DNA of 64,000 nucleotides from Tetrahymena thermophila SB210 (Eukaryota; Ciliophora; Oligohymenophorea; Hymenostomatida; Tetrahymenidae): positions 1,364,001-1,428,000 of the forward strand of contig NW_002476512.1 in NCBI RefSeq assembly GCF_000189635.1, read 5' to 3'. The position numbers were made by a program, and so were the translations under genes. Shown one piece after another: positions 52,701-64,000 of the stretch. The notes under the pieces were generated by a model. The model searched no databases. It was not told where the DNA came from and saw nothing but the letters and a program-made list of their open reading frames with translations. Position 1 is the first letter of the stretch. Each line of letters opens with the position of its first letter.

Positions 52701-55700
52701 TCTAGTTAACAATTTAAAAAACAGATCCATCTATCTTCTTCTGTTTTAAATTTAGCTTTATTCAGAATTTGATTCATCTTCTTCATCGTCATCAGATTTA
52801 ATATGATTTAAATTATACTTTTTATCACTTACTAAAGATATCAGCTCATCATATAGCTTGTGAAGAAGTTCTTTAACTTCCTTTTCGTTTTACTATAGAC
52901 TCAATTTGCTATCATTTTAAAATATCTGTGTGCTAAGAATTCTAATATTTGAACCTTTCTTTTACAATTTATCTTTAAGATATTATAGTGGGTTACCAAA
53001 GAACCCCCATGAAGAGGAAGAAGATTGCTACTATTTAGGCTTTTCAGCTGGTAGAGGAGCTTTTATATTAGTTTGAGAGTTATTTGCAGATAATTTATCC
53101 TCGTTTTCTTCTTTTATTTCTGGTAATGATGTGTTGTTTTCCTTATTGGTCGATATGATCGATTTTTAAGAAGGCTTTTCTCCTTAAACCTCCTTTTCCT
53201 TCTATGGCTGCTGTGAGATAATTTTACTTTAATGAATAACTGAAACGATTTCCATCATCAATTTTTCATCTTAACATTCCAATAAACCTAGCTATGTGAA
53301 TCTCTTTCTTTGGTCAGTACTCAAACCCTCAAATTCAGTAATTAAGTAATAACATAAGTCAGACACATATGAAGATTTTTCTTTTTTGAGAATTTCAATA
53401 ACTTCAACAATTTTTTCAACATTCTCAAGATTCAAAGCATAATCTCTCAAAAAGAGCTAGAATTCATGCTCTCTAAAAGGTACATATTCTTCGTCAGGTT
53501 TATCAAACAGTGTAAAATATTTGTGAAGTGAGTAAAAATCTACCCTTTCTAAATCGTGTATTCTTTGAGGTTGGAGGAATATTTCAAGTATTTCTCTTAA
53601 GAAAGTGAATTTCTCCTTCTTTCTTAAATCTGGTAAGTTATAAATTAATCCGATTGGAGGATCAAGAAGTAAGCATGCTAAATCGAAGAAAGCTTTTTCC
53701 TAAGTTCTAGTTGGATTTTCGAGTTTAAGCAATGTAAAATGCTCAAAAATATATCTTTTAATCTATTCATCAATCCTGTGTTTTTTAAATGTATTTCTAA
53801 TGTTAAGTAAAATAATTCTATCAACATCTTCTAGTGATAAAGTAGTAGAAGATTGAACATCTCTAAATTGATCAAACTTGCTGAATTCGAGTAACTTAGT
53901 TAATAGTTTTCCCTCAGACTCACCTTTCTTTAGAATTTTATTAAACAAATTTTCCTAGATGAAGTTCAAAAGAGTTCTCATATGCGTAATTTTTCTAATA
54001 TCGATAATATTTAGTGATCTATCTAAAGCTACTTATTTATTTTTATCACTAACCTTATTGTAAAAGTATTTCTCAATAATCTCATCAACAATACTATGAG
54101 CTCTTTTTATAATGTCTTAATTGCTTGTTCCTTCTTTTTAATTATTTTTAGAAGCCTCTTCTTTAGTTTTATCTTCATCTTATTTTTGTTGTTCCTCCTC
54201 TTTTCTATTTTCATCAAAATTAACAAACTATTCAAGATAACCTATATTCTTGTTAATACCAAAATTATAGATCAATCTTGACATATTTGAGTACAATTAT
54301 ATTTTTTCTTTTTAAGACTTATCTTTCAAAATATCAACGTATTCTTCTAAATATTCGTTATGCTCAAAATTAAGTTTTTCACAAATAAAATCAAATAAAT
54401 TTTAAAAGATATCGTTTCTACTGACTTCATCAAATTCCTATTTTTAATAACATAAATTTAAATTCAGAAATGTTTTTCTTATTCAGTTTATTATTTTATT
54501 TATGTTTTTTAATGAAACATAAAGAAATTAATTAATAAAGACTATTTTTTTAAATACCTTTTATACACATTTGAATACTTCGTGGAAGATATGGGGAGTG
54601 CATTCTTAGCGGTGAATGAATTTTCTTAGTATTTTTAAAAATTTATCTGGTTTTTTAGAGTATTCAGTGAACAATTTCATGGTTTTGTGACAAAGTATTA
54701 TAGCTGGGTTGGTAGGATTGTTAGAAATTATCTAACATAATTTTTAAAGAGTTTTTTATTACTTAAATTCATTGTAATCTATGTCAATTAAATTATTTTC
54801 ATAAAGAAGAACACTGTAAAGAGATAGATTAATATATTCTTTCTTCAGCACTTCGCTATCAGCAAAACCTTTATCTTTCATAGCGGCTTCGAGACAAAGC
54901 AAAGAGAAATCTACTTCGCCATATAAAGTAGTAAATTATTTTACTAATTTCATGTAAGTATCGGCTTGCTAAAGACTCTCTTTTATTGTTTTTAAATGTT
55001 CAATACCATCAACAGTAGAATAAATGAACTTTTTAGAATATTGGTCTCTTTTCGAAATAAAATTTGGGATGACATTGTTTTCTACTTCGCTCTGCTCTGT
55101 GTAAGCTGCACAATTTTTTGCATAGACTTTACAAAATAGTGTCTCTTCTGAATCTTTATCCCATAGATTCCATAACTTAATCTCAGATTCATTAATATTG
55201 ATAAAATTAGAATCATTCTCTTATGACAATATTTCGTTTAACTTTTACTATTCAAGTGGAAGTAAGAAATCCATCTTCATAAACATAGTTTTCATGGGCA
55301 TTTCTCTCAACTCTCTTCTTATTTCGTAAAAGAGTGTATAATAATTATTAAGAATTTCTCTTTTGAAAACTGCTACAAACTCCTATAAATTAAGATCTGA
55401 TTTCTTCTACAATACGAGTAAAAATAGCTCTTATAAAGTCATGTTTTTCCATATTTTATTGAACTCATTTAAATCGATTTCTATGTTATCTTAATCTAAG
55501 TAAATCACAACCATTTTTTAATAAGCAAAAAGCAATTGTGCTATTTTAGCCAGTCTTTTCTCAATATTTTCGAACTTTTAATGATACTCTGGTGTACTAT
55601 ATCTATTTAATTAATTATTCATACATTTTTAAATATCCTTTCAGTTAATTTATTATAAGTGAAAATTAAATTTACACGCAAGAAAATTAGTTTTTGGCAA

Positions 55701-58203
55701 ACACTTCCATCATGTGACGTAAAACATTTTTAATTTCAGAAACTTTCAGCTTTTTCTCATTTACAAGTGATTTTAATTCTTATTTCAAGTACTTATAATC
55801 TCTAACACCTAATAAATCGCTTGTGCTTCTCAATTCAATAGATCTAGAATCTATCAAGTACTTCTAAACATCAATATATGTTTTCTTACTTTATTCCCAA
55901 CTAATCATAAACTCTATTTCCTAAATTTTAAAAAGAATTAATTAATATTAAAATCTTCAAAAATTAAAAATCTATTTTAATTTATTTTAAAACTATAATG
56001 GGAATTAAATAAAAAGATTTTTAAACATTTAACTGCCTCATACATAAAAATAACTAAAATTGTTAAAATTATAAATGATAATAAATATCTCTCATCATTC
56101 ATAAAATATAAAAAAATAAAGCTAAAATCAAAGCAGGTAAATCTAAATTATAAAAACCTATTCTAATTATTTATTTTTTAGTATTTCAATATAAAATTTT
56201 GAAACATTTGAAACAATTTATTTATTTTAATAAAGTATAAATTAAGCTTCAAACTAATTTACATTTGTAAAGCCAAACTGTTTCATGGTTTATTCTGTAT
56301 CAAGACCTTCTTGAATAAGATATCTTAGTTTTTCTTTAGGAGTAACAATCTTCATTTTATAGATACTGAATATGATATTTTCACTTATTTTTTATTATTT
56401 TTACTTTTATTTTAATTCTTTCTTTTCATTCTTCTTCTCTCTGTTTCTGACTTCGTTTGATTTTTCTTCTTCTTCTTCTTAATCGCTTTCATCTTATTCT
56501 AGATCATCTTCATCTTCATTGTATAATGGCTCTTAAACTAAAAAATAATATTCGAACCCATGCTATAATCTTATTTATTCAATTGCAACGACATAGTCTC
56601 CTATAAAAGGAAGATCGAATTGTTCTTATATATCAACACAGCTTTAAGCAGAGTGGAAAAAAGAAGAGGCTGACTAATGAAGAACAGATTCATAAGAACC
56701 ACTATCGTTAAATGTGCTTATTTCGCATTTGTTGTCTTCCTTGACTCCTACTATTATGTTATTGCTTATATCGAAATTCAACCTTATTTTATTATGAGCT
56801 GCTTTATCTAAGATAAAAGAACCATCTTTATAGCCAAATACCAACAAGAAAGATTTTCCTTGACAAACTAATGCTATTCTGTTTTTTCCGTTTTACATTT
56901 AAGGTAAAATATATGCCTCTTCTATTTCTTTGATTACTTCAAATTCTTTTAAATCCAAACGATGGGAGTATGATTTAGCGAAAAAACCGTTATTTGTTAG
57001 ACTGGGATTGCATTCATAGATTGTTATAACAACAGCACTTTTTAGTTGCATCGTTTTACTATTAAATGAAAAGCTTGATTCCTTCTACTTGTCATTTTTA
57101 TTTTATTTTTGATAATCTGAGGCAAAATTGGCTTACCAACGAATCAAAATGACACGTTGCTTATGATAAAACATGAAATTACGCTCTTTTTCAAATATAA
57201 TTCTATTGTCATCTATGTATGCTTATGCCTTAATTACTACTTTACCTTCCATAAATCTAACTAATAATAAATAATTTTTAGAACTTCTGACTATGAATCC
57301 ATTTCGGACATTTTAATCTTGGGAATCCTCAACATTGCCACAAACCTAAGTGATTTCGTCTTTGAGATTGAATACATCTAATTCATTAAAATACTATTGA
57401 TGCTAGCTCCATTAGAAACAAATGAGCTTTTTTCCTATTCCAAATAGCAATTACTCTGTATTAAATGCAAAGCATCTATAAACATTACAATCTTCTTCTA
57501 ACTAAATTTCCTAAATCTTTCTTGCCCTTGAATTTATGTTTGTAGGCATTAAATACAGCTCAGCCTTTCTATAAGAATGTATAATCATAATATTTTTTTC
57601 TTTAATATAATCCATTTTTTTGATATAAGCTTCATCATCTTTTAGCTCATCATCTTCCTCTTCCTAATTTTATTCGCTATTGCTCTGGTGACTTTTTTGA
57701 CACTTTTTAAATTCATCATGTTAGTGTTCATCATCTTCATCATCTATATCACTACCTAATCTAGAATTACTTTTATTTGTACTTTTGGTAGAATTCAAAT
57801 CTTCATCTGCTTTTACTTTATTTCTTTTCTTACATAATGTCTGCTTGAATGACATTATCTTTTTAATAAACCCTTAATTCTTATCAACAGCTTTAGGAAT
57901 CCATGGTTCTACAATAATGTGACTCTTCTCTTAGTCATCTATGATACCTGCCAACTGCTTTTCTATCATTTCTACTTTAATCTCTATTAAAATTCCTTTT
58001 GATTGGCCAATTATTATCTTAAAATTTTAGTATAATTTTTTTACTTGCTTCTTTAAATTTTTATGACACTCAAATAAATAAGTTTTTACTTATATGTTTG
58101 ATTCTTTTTAATTATTTTGTTAATCTTCTGCATTCAAATCTAAATAACAAATTAAACGATCTATTCTTCTCCTTTATTCTTTAGTCTTTTAAATTTCTAA
58201 CAT
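49774..58203 (-). CDS. Giant beta-propeller/alpha-solenoid protein, possible NBAS/Sec39-type tether
   Basis: Five exons (58203-56263, 55920-55676, 55602-54558, 54437-52352, 52289-49774) sum to 2,611 codons with every GT-AG junction in frame. The first 640 residues are beta-rich with WD-like blades (LICFQWSQ; NYLLLVRFMEGKVVI; IALVCQGKSFLLVFGYKDG) broken by acidic loops. The rest is helical, without membrane segments. Across the first junction the protein reads EGLDTEQTMKQFGFTN, then EIEFMISWEQSKKTYIDVQK and YLIDSR, reminiscent of the Y-G-L-D-x-D-x-V-y-x-x-q-W stretch of NBAS/Sec39. Total length and domain order also fit NBAS, a subunit of the Dsl1/NRZ tether for Golgi-to-ER vesicles. This identity is inference; KNTC1-like or unrelated solenoids are alternatives. 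A start at 55908 would give two genes instead. Confidence 0.75.
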
Positions 58204-60585
58204 AATAACATGATATTAAAAAGCAAGCAAACAAACAAATGTTGATTTAATATCGATTAACTTCAATAAATAGATTTCTAATAAAAATTTTCTATTATTT
58301 AAATTTATCAACTAAATTAAAGATGAATTCAAATTAGACCTATTCCTTTAAAATTTGAAGCGGTTTTTTAAATGTTTTTAAGTATAAAATCAGCAAGTTT
58401 TCAACAATGCTGCCCTACCTACTATCCATATTAACATATAAAAGCAACCTTTAAATTTTATGTTTTTACTTAAATGAAATAATTTTACATATAAAAATTA
58501 AATTGTTCATAAAAAAAGTAAAACCTATATTTTTGATAGCAAGGATAGCAATAATGACAACTGAGTGAAAAAATTTTAATTTTTTTTTGAAAGAAAAATA
58601 AAAATAATTTCTAATTTTTTTTTGATCTTATGAGTTTCATTTTCATATTCATTTTAATGTTCTTTATTGATTTGATTTATCATAAAATTCATAATATATA
58701 AATAAAATAAAATAATAAAATCAAAACTATTTTTCCAATTTTATTCTTGCATTTTAATAAAATGTCAAAATTTTTTTCAATTGTTAAAAAAAATAAATTT
58801 ATATATTTATTAGAAATAAAATTTTACTCTAAAATGAATGTTCTAATCAATAAGATTAGCTACTTTATTTATTATTTAAACTAACAAAAATAAAACAAAA
58901 TGGAGACTTCACTCTTCTCATAAATTAGTATAAAACCAATACTTATTTATAATCTCTTTTTTTAAACAATTTATAACAAATTCTGTCATTAATCATATTT
59001 TTAAATATTAAAATTTATATTAAAAACTTTCTATATATTATTATTTATTGTTAAAAAAAATTAAATTGTAAATAAACTTAAAGTTATATTATTATTTTTT
59101 AAGCTGTTGTTTAGAGTTAATATTTATATATATATATATATATACTTAAACGAAAATAAAGGATATTATTTTTCTCTTTATTAAAAAATCCTAAAATCAT
59201 AAAAAAATTATTATTTTGATTTTCATTAGAAATAATCTTACTGATAACTAACTAACTATATTAATAATATTAGAATAGAGTCAAATAAAAAAATAAATAT
59301 ATTCACTAATCGTCTAAAAATTTAGAATTTGAGTAAAAAAATTGAAGGGAATCAATTTATGATATAAAGGATAAAACTTTCATAGAACAATTAAAATATG
59401 TTTTTAGGAATATTTATATTAACTTTATATAATTACACTTGGAATTAAGTTGATAAAACATATATCAACTTACACGCGTATTCTACATATAGCTTTTATT
59501 AAAATTTATGCTTAACTTTAATATCAAAAATACATACATAAATAAACAAATATTATTAATAATTTACTATAGCTATAACAATTGGATTACTTTCAAATGA
59601 AATTCAAAATCAATATAAAATATAATCAACACATTTATTTTTATTATCATATTTATAAAATTATCTATGAGATTTTTATGGGATTTTCAAATACTTAGTT
59701 CATTAAACATATTTTCAAATTTTATTAGATTTTATAGATGCTTAAATATAGTAAGTGATTTCATCAATTGCTGAAATTCTTTCAATAAAAATATTAGCAA
59801 AAAATTTCTTATCCATTTTTATTTTTAAAATTTAGTATGAATTTTATAATGCTTAATAAAAAAACTTATAATGAAAATAATATAAAAAAGATTAAATAGT
59901 TGTATAAAATATCGTATTAACTTTCATCTATACAACGAAAAAGAGCTTTTCAATAGTTAGAAAGATATTCAAAATATTATTGAGTTACTTTTCATTTATT
60001 TTTTACAAAATAGTGCATTATGAATACAAGAACTTTTCAGATAGTTACTGATATATTTAACTATAAATGTCTATTAAGATGAATTTATTACTTACTGATT
60101 TCAATGAACTCATTTTTGAATTAAATTTATTTATTTATTAAGCGAAGACAAAAGAGTCTATAATATTTCTAGATGAAAAAATACATATTCCTTAAAATTA
60201 ACACATTTAGTATTCATTTGTCTTTTTTAATTTGTTAGGTTTCTATTTTATAATTTTTTTTGAATAGCAAGAATTATGCGCAAGTATTTGATCAGTGATG
60301 ACATAGAAACCCCAAAAGTGCTATCAAATTATATATTGGTTGGATTTCTTTTAATTATATAATTTTTTTTGACAAAACAAATCAAAAGTAAAAAATAAAT
60401 AAATAAATAAAATAATACAAAAAAGATTTAAAAAGCTAAAGTAAAATTAAATAATAACCAATCATAAATCTACTATAAAATTAATAAAAAAAATAAATAT
60501 AAATTAAATTTCCAAATATTTTGTCATTAAAATATCCAACAATAAATAAGTGTAGAAATAAATAATTCTAAATAACATAAAATAT
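58204..60585. other. Long AT-rich intergenic region
   Basis: Between the divergent giant gene and the acid phosphatase. Includes a short (AT)n run at about 59128-59145. Overlapping open frames on both strands at 59738-60400 have partly protein-like composition (plus strand from ATG 60067: MSIKMNLLLTDFNELIFEL; then MRKYLISDDIETPKVLSNY at 60274) but no family or secure splice sites, so they are left uncalled. Confidence 0.45.
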
Positions 60586-61911
60586 ATGAGAAAGCTTCTA
60601 TTTGTTCTACTATTTTCTTTGGTTTTTTGTGTTTCTAATTCTCTTCAAAATAAATTTGAGAAGTTTAATGATACTGATTCTACTTTTGTTGAGAGTCTCT
60701 CTAACTAGGCATTCAATTTGTCTGATGAGTCAGCACTTTTATTGAACTTTTCATCAGAAAATATTAATTATAACTCTTCTTCTCGCTAGTTAAAGAAATT
60801 AATTCACATCTAACGCCATGGGGCTCGTACTTCCGAGCGCGAAGGGATGGAGTTGACTGAAAAAGGAAAAGAATAACTTAGAATTGTAGGACAAAAAATC
60901 TTTGAGAAGTATTCTAGTCATGTATAAAATTCCAGTGAATTTTTCTAAAACATCTAAGTTTACTCAACAAACTACAATCGTACAATACAAAGCGCTAAAT
61001 TTTTTCTTTTGGGATTATATGAAAGTCAGTTTAAACATGAAGAGAAAGACTAAAATTTTGATGAAATATTTATTGATAACCTAAAATCTTTAATATAAAT
61101 ATACAAAACAAACTATAATAGTGATATTCTTTTGAATGGATGGAGGTAAAATGAGTGCATTAAACAAAAAGAGCTAGTAAAAATTCAAATAAATTCTCCC
61201 TTTTTTAAATAAATGTTCTCATTCCTTTATCCTATCGTTTCTGATATATCAGCCTTAACAAACACTTAAATAAATACATTTTACGATGCCTACCTTTTAT
61301 ATGATGAAATTATTTCATCTTAAATAGAAGGCAATATCTCTGAACCTCTGTAAATGGTCTTAGCCAATTAAACTCTCTTTAATACTCTTCGATTTATGAA
61401 TGACTTTTCAGCCATTTATACTTTCTATGGTTCCCCTCTTCAAGTGAAAATAACCACTTAAACCTTAATGTTAAAAATACTCGAAATCTTCTCATCTTCT
61501 CCTTATTCTTTGCTATCTCCTTCTTTAACTGTTTTTAGTGCTCATGATATAACTTTAGATGGAATATTTGCTGCTCTAAACCTAACAAATCCTCGTTGTC
61601 TGATAGAAAGCTACTATTCAAACGAATTTTCGCATTTAGTTCTTGAATACCCTTACCTCTATACCCCGCTAGAAGTCTGCATATCTTCACCATCTTTTGC
61701 TGCAAATATTCAAATAGAGCTATACGATGACAATTCTATTTAGTTTGTCTATAACAACAAAATCTATAATATTCCTTCTCTTTCCTCACTTGAAGAACTT
61801 AATAATTTTGTTTAATCTTTCTACTTAGGTATAGACTCATAATTCAGCTGTTCAAGTGAAAGCCATAAAAACTTAAGACACCATCAAGAAGAAATAAAAT
61901 CATAATTGTGA
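60586..61911 (+). CDS. Secreted histidine acid phosphatase
   Basis: A single exon of 441 residues hydrolyses phosphate monoesters, with catalysis by a histidine at acid pH. An N-terminal signal peptide (MRKLLFVLLFSLVFCVSNS, cleavage around residue 18-20) directs it to secretion or lysosomes. The catalytic RHGAR motif is at residues 77-81 (HIQRHGARTSEREG), with H78 the expected phosphohistidine. LTEKGKEQLRIVGQKIF and VYSTNYNRTIQSA follow as in the family (substrate-phosphate Arg). The second signature SAHDITLDGIFAAL gives H320-D321, the proton donor region. Length is normal for the family. The TAA just before RHGAR codes for Gln, good evidence for the code. The start is the first ATG and gives the signal peptide. 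The mature protein has several N-x-S/T sites. It stands alone with no co-oriented partner nearby. Confidence 0.95.
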
Positions 61912-63324
61912 TTTTAATTTGATAATAAATTTTCCAAAATATTTTAAATTCAATTAGCATTAATCAATAAAATTATAAATTCTATCAAATAAATTATCTA
62001 AATTATTTCTAATAAATTTTAATATTTGTAAATACATTATTTTTTTTCTATTTGTTTTTAATAAAAATAATTTATTCAAAAAGTATCCCATTGATTGATT
62101 AATTATCCATAATTAAATTGTATTCATTTGAAAGAAAATTAAAATAAAATAAAGCATACTTATATAGACAAATATTGCAAGTTTTATTTCTTTAAATATG
62201 ATTTATTTCTTCAAAATTAATTAATTAGTGTACAAATGGATAGATAATTTAATTTATCTCATTAGTTTTATTATTAATTAGCTTTTCAACATTTTTATTG
62301 AGTTTTTCATTTAAAGAAGTTAATAAGGATTTTATAAATTTGATCCTTCATTCATTCAATATTTATTTATATAAATTATAATTAATTTTAAAATAATTTC
62401 ACATAAAACTGTAATTATAAATAAAACTCTTAATTAAATTAATTAAAGAAATATTTTAAATTAACATTTTTTATTTTAATTAATATTTAGTAAAAGAAGA
62501 ATAAAGAGCAGAATTAGTTACTTACTTATATAATTCTATACAACATTTTTACTCAACTTTAATTGTTTGTTGTTGCTTGCTCTCTTGCTTCAATTAATTT
62601 GATTCTATATTGAATTTTAGAAAGATATCTATTTCCAAGGAGATTGAAAAGGGATTTTAGATTTGCTAAATATAAAAGAATTTTAAAATAATAAAGAAGA
62701 CATAAGCCATTTATAAATTAATATTTTTAAATTTTAAAAAGAGTAGAAATTTTTATAGATATATTAAATTGTTTCAAGCTTTAACTACTTTAAACAAACA
62801 ATACACGAGCCACCTTTTTGAATAATAAACTTATTTAGTTAAAATAATTCATATTTTTAATTACTAATATATAAATAATATCAATTTCCTTAACATATGT
62901 TTTAATATTTAAAGTGAAAAGAATCATTGAAATTGTTTGCTTTTTTTAATTTTGCACATGTTTTACATATCTTATAAGGAAATTTCATTTTTAATGATTA
63001 CTAATTTTTTTTCTTATCAATTGAATTTAATATTTCAACATTCTATTATAAAAAATAAATTATATTTCAAAGGAGTGTTTGTTAGTGCGTGCATTATATT
63101 GCATTTTGGTTTTCAAATATATTAATTAGATTAGAAGAAATTTATTTATGATTCTGATGAATTTAATCAGAAATTAAATGAAAATAACTATTATAATAAG
63201 ATTTATTTATTTATTATTTGTTATAGGAATTTTTCTTTTAAATTAAATACCTTCAACTATTAAGCTAAAATTGAAAAATAATAATTAAATTACAAATAAG
63301 TTAAGATATCGAAAAAATCTAAAT
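61912..63324. other. Intergenic region
   Basis: AT-rich. A patch near 62560-62680 is open in more than one frame but matches nothing known; I see no firm gene or RNA. Confidence 0.5.
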
Positions 63325-63759
63325 ATGAACAAGTTCAATAGTTTTATTTTAATTTTAGCTATTATTTCTATAGCATCATCTAAAAACCTCTTTGATCCTA
63401 AAAGCTTAGAAATTATCAGGGATGAAGTTAATGAGAATGGAGAATAAGACTTCTGTTAATATAAAGGAGGTTGGGATGACTCTATTTCTACTTAAAATGG
63501 TGATTTTATTGATGTAGGTGAATTTCATGCTTCAGTCGAAGAATATGATAACGGAGAGTATCAAGTCACTGCCAACTATAAAAGAATTTTCTTTAATAGA
63601 GTAGAATTAGATGATGACTAATACAATTTGCAAAAGGTTAGTGATTCTGGAGAGTTTATATATGTTGGAAATGTTAAGAATGATGGTCCTGTTACTTAGC
63701 TTAGTGTTTCAAACATTGTGAAGAGAAAACTAAGAAAAATAATCTAATATTTTGATTGA
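63325..63759 (+). CDS. Small secreted protein of unknown function
   Basis: Single exon, 144 residues, ending in TGA. MNKFNSFILILAIISIASSK is a classic signal peptide. The mature part is acidic in its first two thirds (DPKSLEIIRDEVNENGEQDF; EFHASVEEYDNGEY) and basic at the C-terminus (NIVKRKLRKIIQYF). Only one cysteine remains after the signal, so it is not a disulfide-rich ciliate secretory protein. The alternation VGEFHASVEEYDNGEYQVTA and GEFIYVGNVKNDGPVTQL suggests a small beta fold. I recognise no family. In-frame TAA and TAG codons and the sharp change in composition relative to flanks support it being real. Confidence 0.8.
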
Positions 63760-64000
63760 AACTATATAAAAGAAATAAGCATAATAATAAATACTTTTAT
63801 AATTAAAAAGTATCTTATTTACTTAAAGAAAATAAATTAATTAATAAAAAATACTGTAAAGACAAAAATAAATTTTTATATTCTTTTATTTTTATATTTT
63901 ATTAAATAAATAATAATTATGTTATAAAAGCCCTTAAATATCATACATAGTTGGTCTAATACTCGAAAATTTTTGAGCGTTCGGTCTAATTGATTTTTAG
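63760..64000. other. Window end; small dyad with flanking GGTCTAAT repeat
   Basis: At 63951-63993, GGTCTAAT occurs twice and brackets a dyad CTCGAAAA-TTTTTGAG. It may be the beginning of an RNA gene or other element cut by the window edge; not identifiable. Confidence 0.3.

Noticed and set aside
49774..55908. Solenoid half as a separate gene starting at ATG 55908
   Set aside because: Possible, but the upstream acceptor at 55921 joins in frame to the propeller gene, and the ATG falls inside sequence that continues an upstream helix; the single-gene model explains more.
62560..62930. Overlapping open frames with Lys/Phe-rich translations
   Set aside because: Two different frames look equally protein-like, which indicates composition rather than coding; no start or splice support.
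1..64000. tRNA, rRNA, CRISPR or prokaryotic-type operon features
   Set aside because: No A/B-box pairs, cloverleaf or conserved rRNA stretches were found by eye, and the code and introns are ciliate, so CRISPR and ribosome-binding-site features are not expected.

Overview
The window reads as macronuclear DNA of a ciliate close to Tetrahymena. It is extremely AT-rich. Conserved proteins carry TAA and TAG inside their reading frames exactly where glutamine is expected, for example in the RHGAR block of a histidine acid phosphatase and beside the C-x2-C of channel zinc knuckles, and every credible gene ends in TGA. Introns are short, AT-rich and GT-AG, mostly 50-150 nt with a few of 300-400 nt. 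All translations here use TAA/TAG = Gln.

Layout. 0.6-3.8 kb (minus): a two-domain cyclic-nucleotide-binding-domain (CNBD) protein. 4.2-4.9 kb: three diverged tandem copies of a small hydrophobic ORF. 5.2-5.8 kb (plus): a Hikeshi/OPI10 homologue. 5.8-11.9 kb: mostly gene-poor, with a GATA microsatellite and one probable small minus-strand gene (8.66-9.08 kb). 11.9-13.6 kb (plus): a B-box-like zinc/coiled-coil protein. 14.3-19.8 kb (plus): a second soluble CNBD protein with a long Gln/Asn/Ser-rich tail. 20.7-30.1 kb: two leucine-rich-repeat (LRR) genes arranged as a giant imperfect palindrome, firing outward from an axis near 26.1 kb, with a 210-bp G-rich element bounded by inverted repeats in one intron. 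30.6-44.8 kb (minus): three tandem paralogous potassium-channel-like genes, each with six membrane segments, a pore loop, a CNBD and a CCHC zinc knuckle. 46.0-49.5 kb (plus): a third LRR gene with a myristoylation-type N-terminus. 49.8-58.2 kb (minus): a very large beta-propeller/alpha-solenoid protein, possibly an NBAS/Sec39-type tether. 60.6-61.9 kb (plus): a secreted histidine acid phosphatase. 63.3-63.8 kb (plus): a small secreted protein.

Themes. Cyclic-nucleotide-binding folds recur five times (two soluble proteins, three channels), so the region is rich in predicted cNMP- or ligand-sensing proteins, although most of these CNBDs look degenerate. Local duplication shapes the region: the channel trio, the inverted LRR pair and the small-ORF triplet. 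In the LRR genes one 30-residue repeat equals one 90-nt exon with identical intron phase, so copies can be gained or lost without breaking the frame.

Most unusual observations: the LRR palindrome, the G-run inverted-repeat element, the altered selectivity filters (T-V-G-N-G and T-V-G-N-Y) in two of the three channels, and the zinc knuckle fused after the channel CNBD. Coordinates come from reading by eye; splice sites were checked by frame, and a few remain uncertain as noted.
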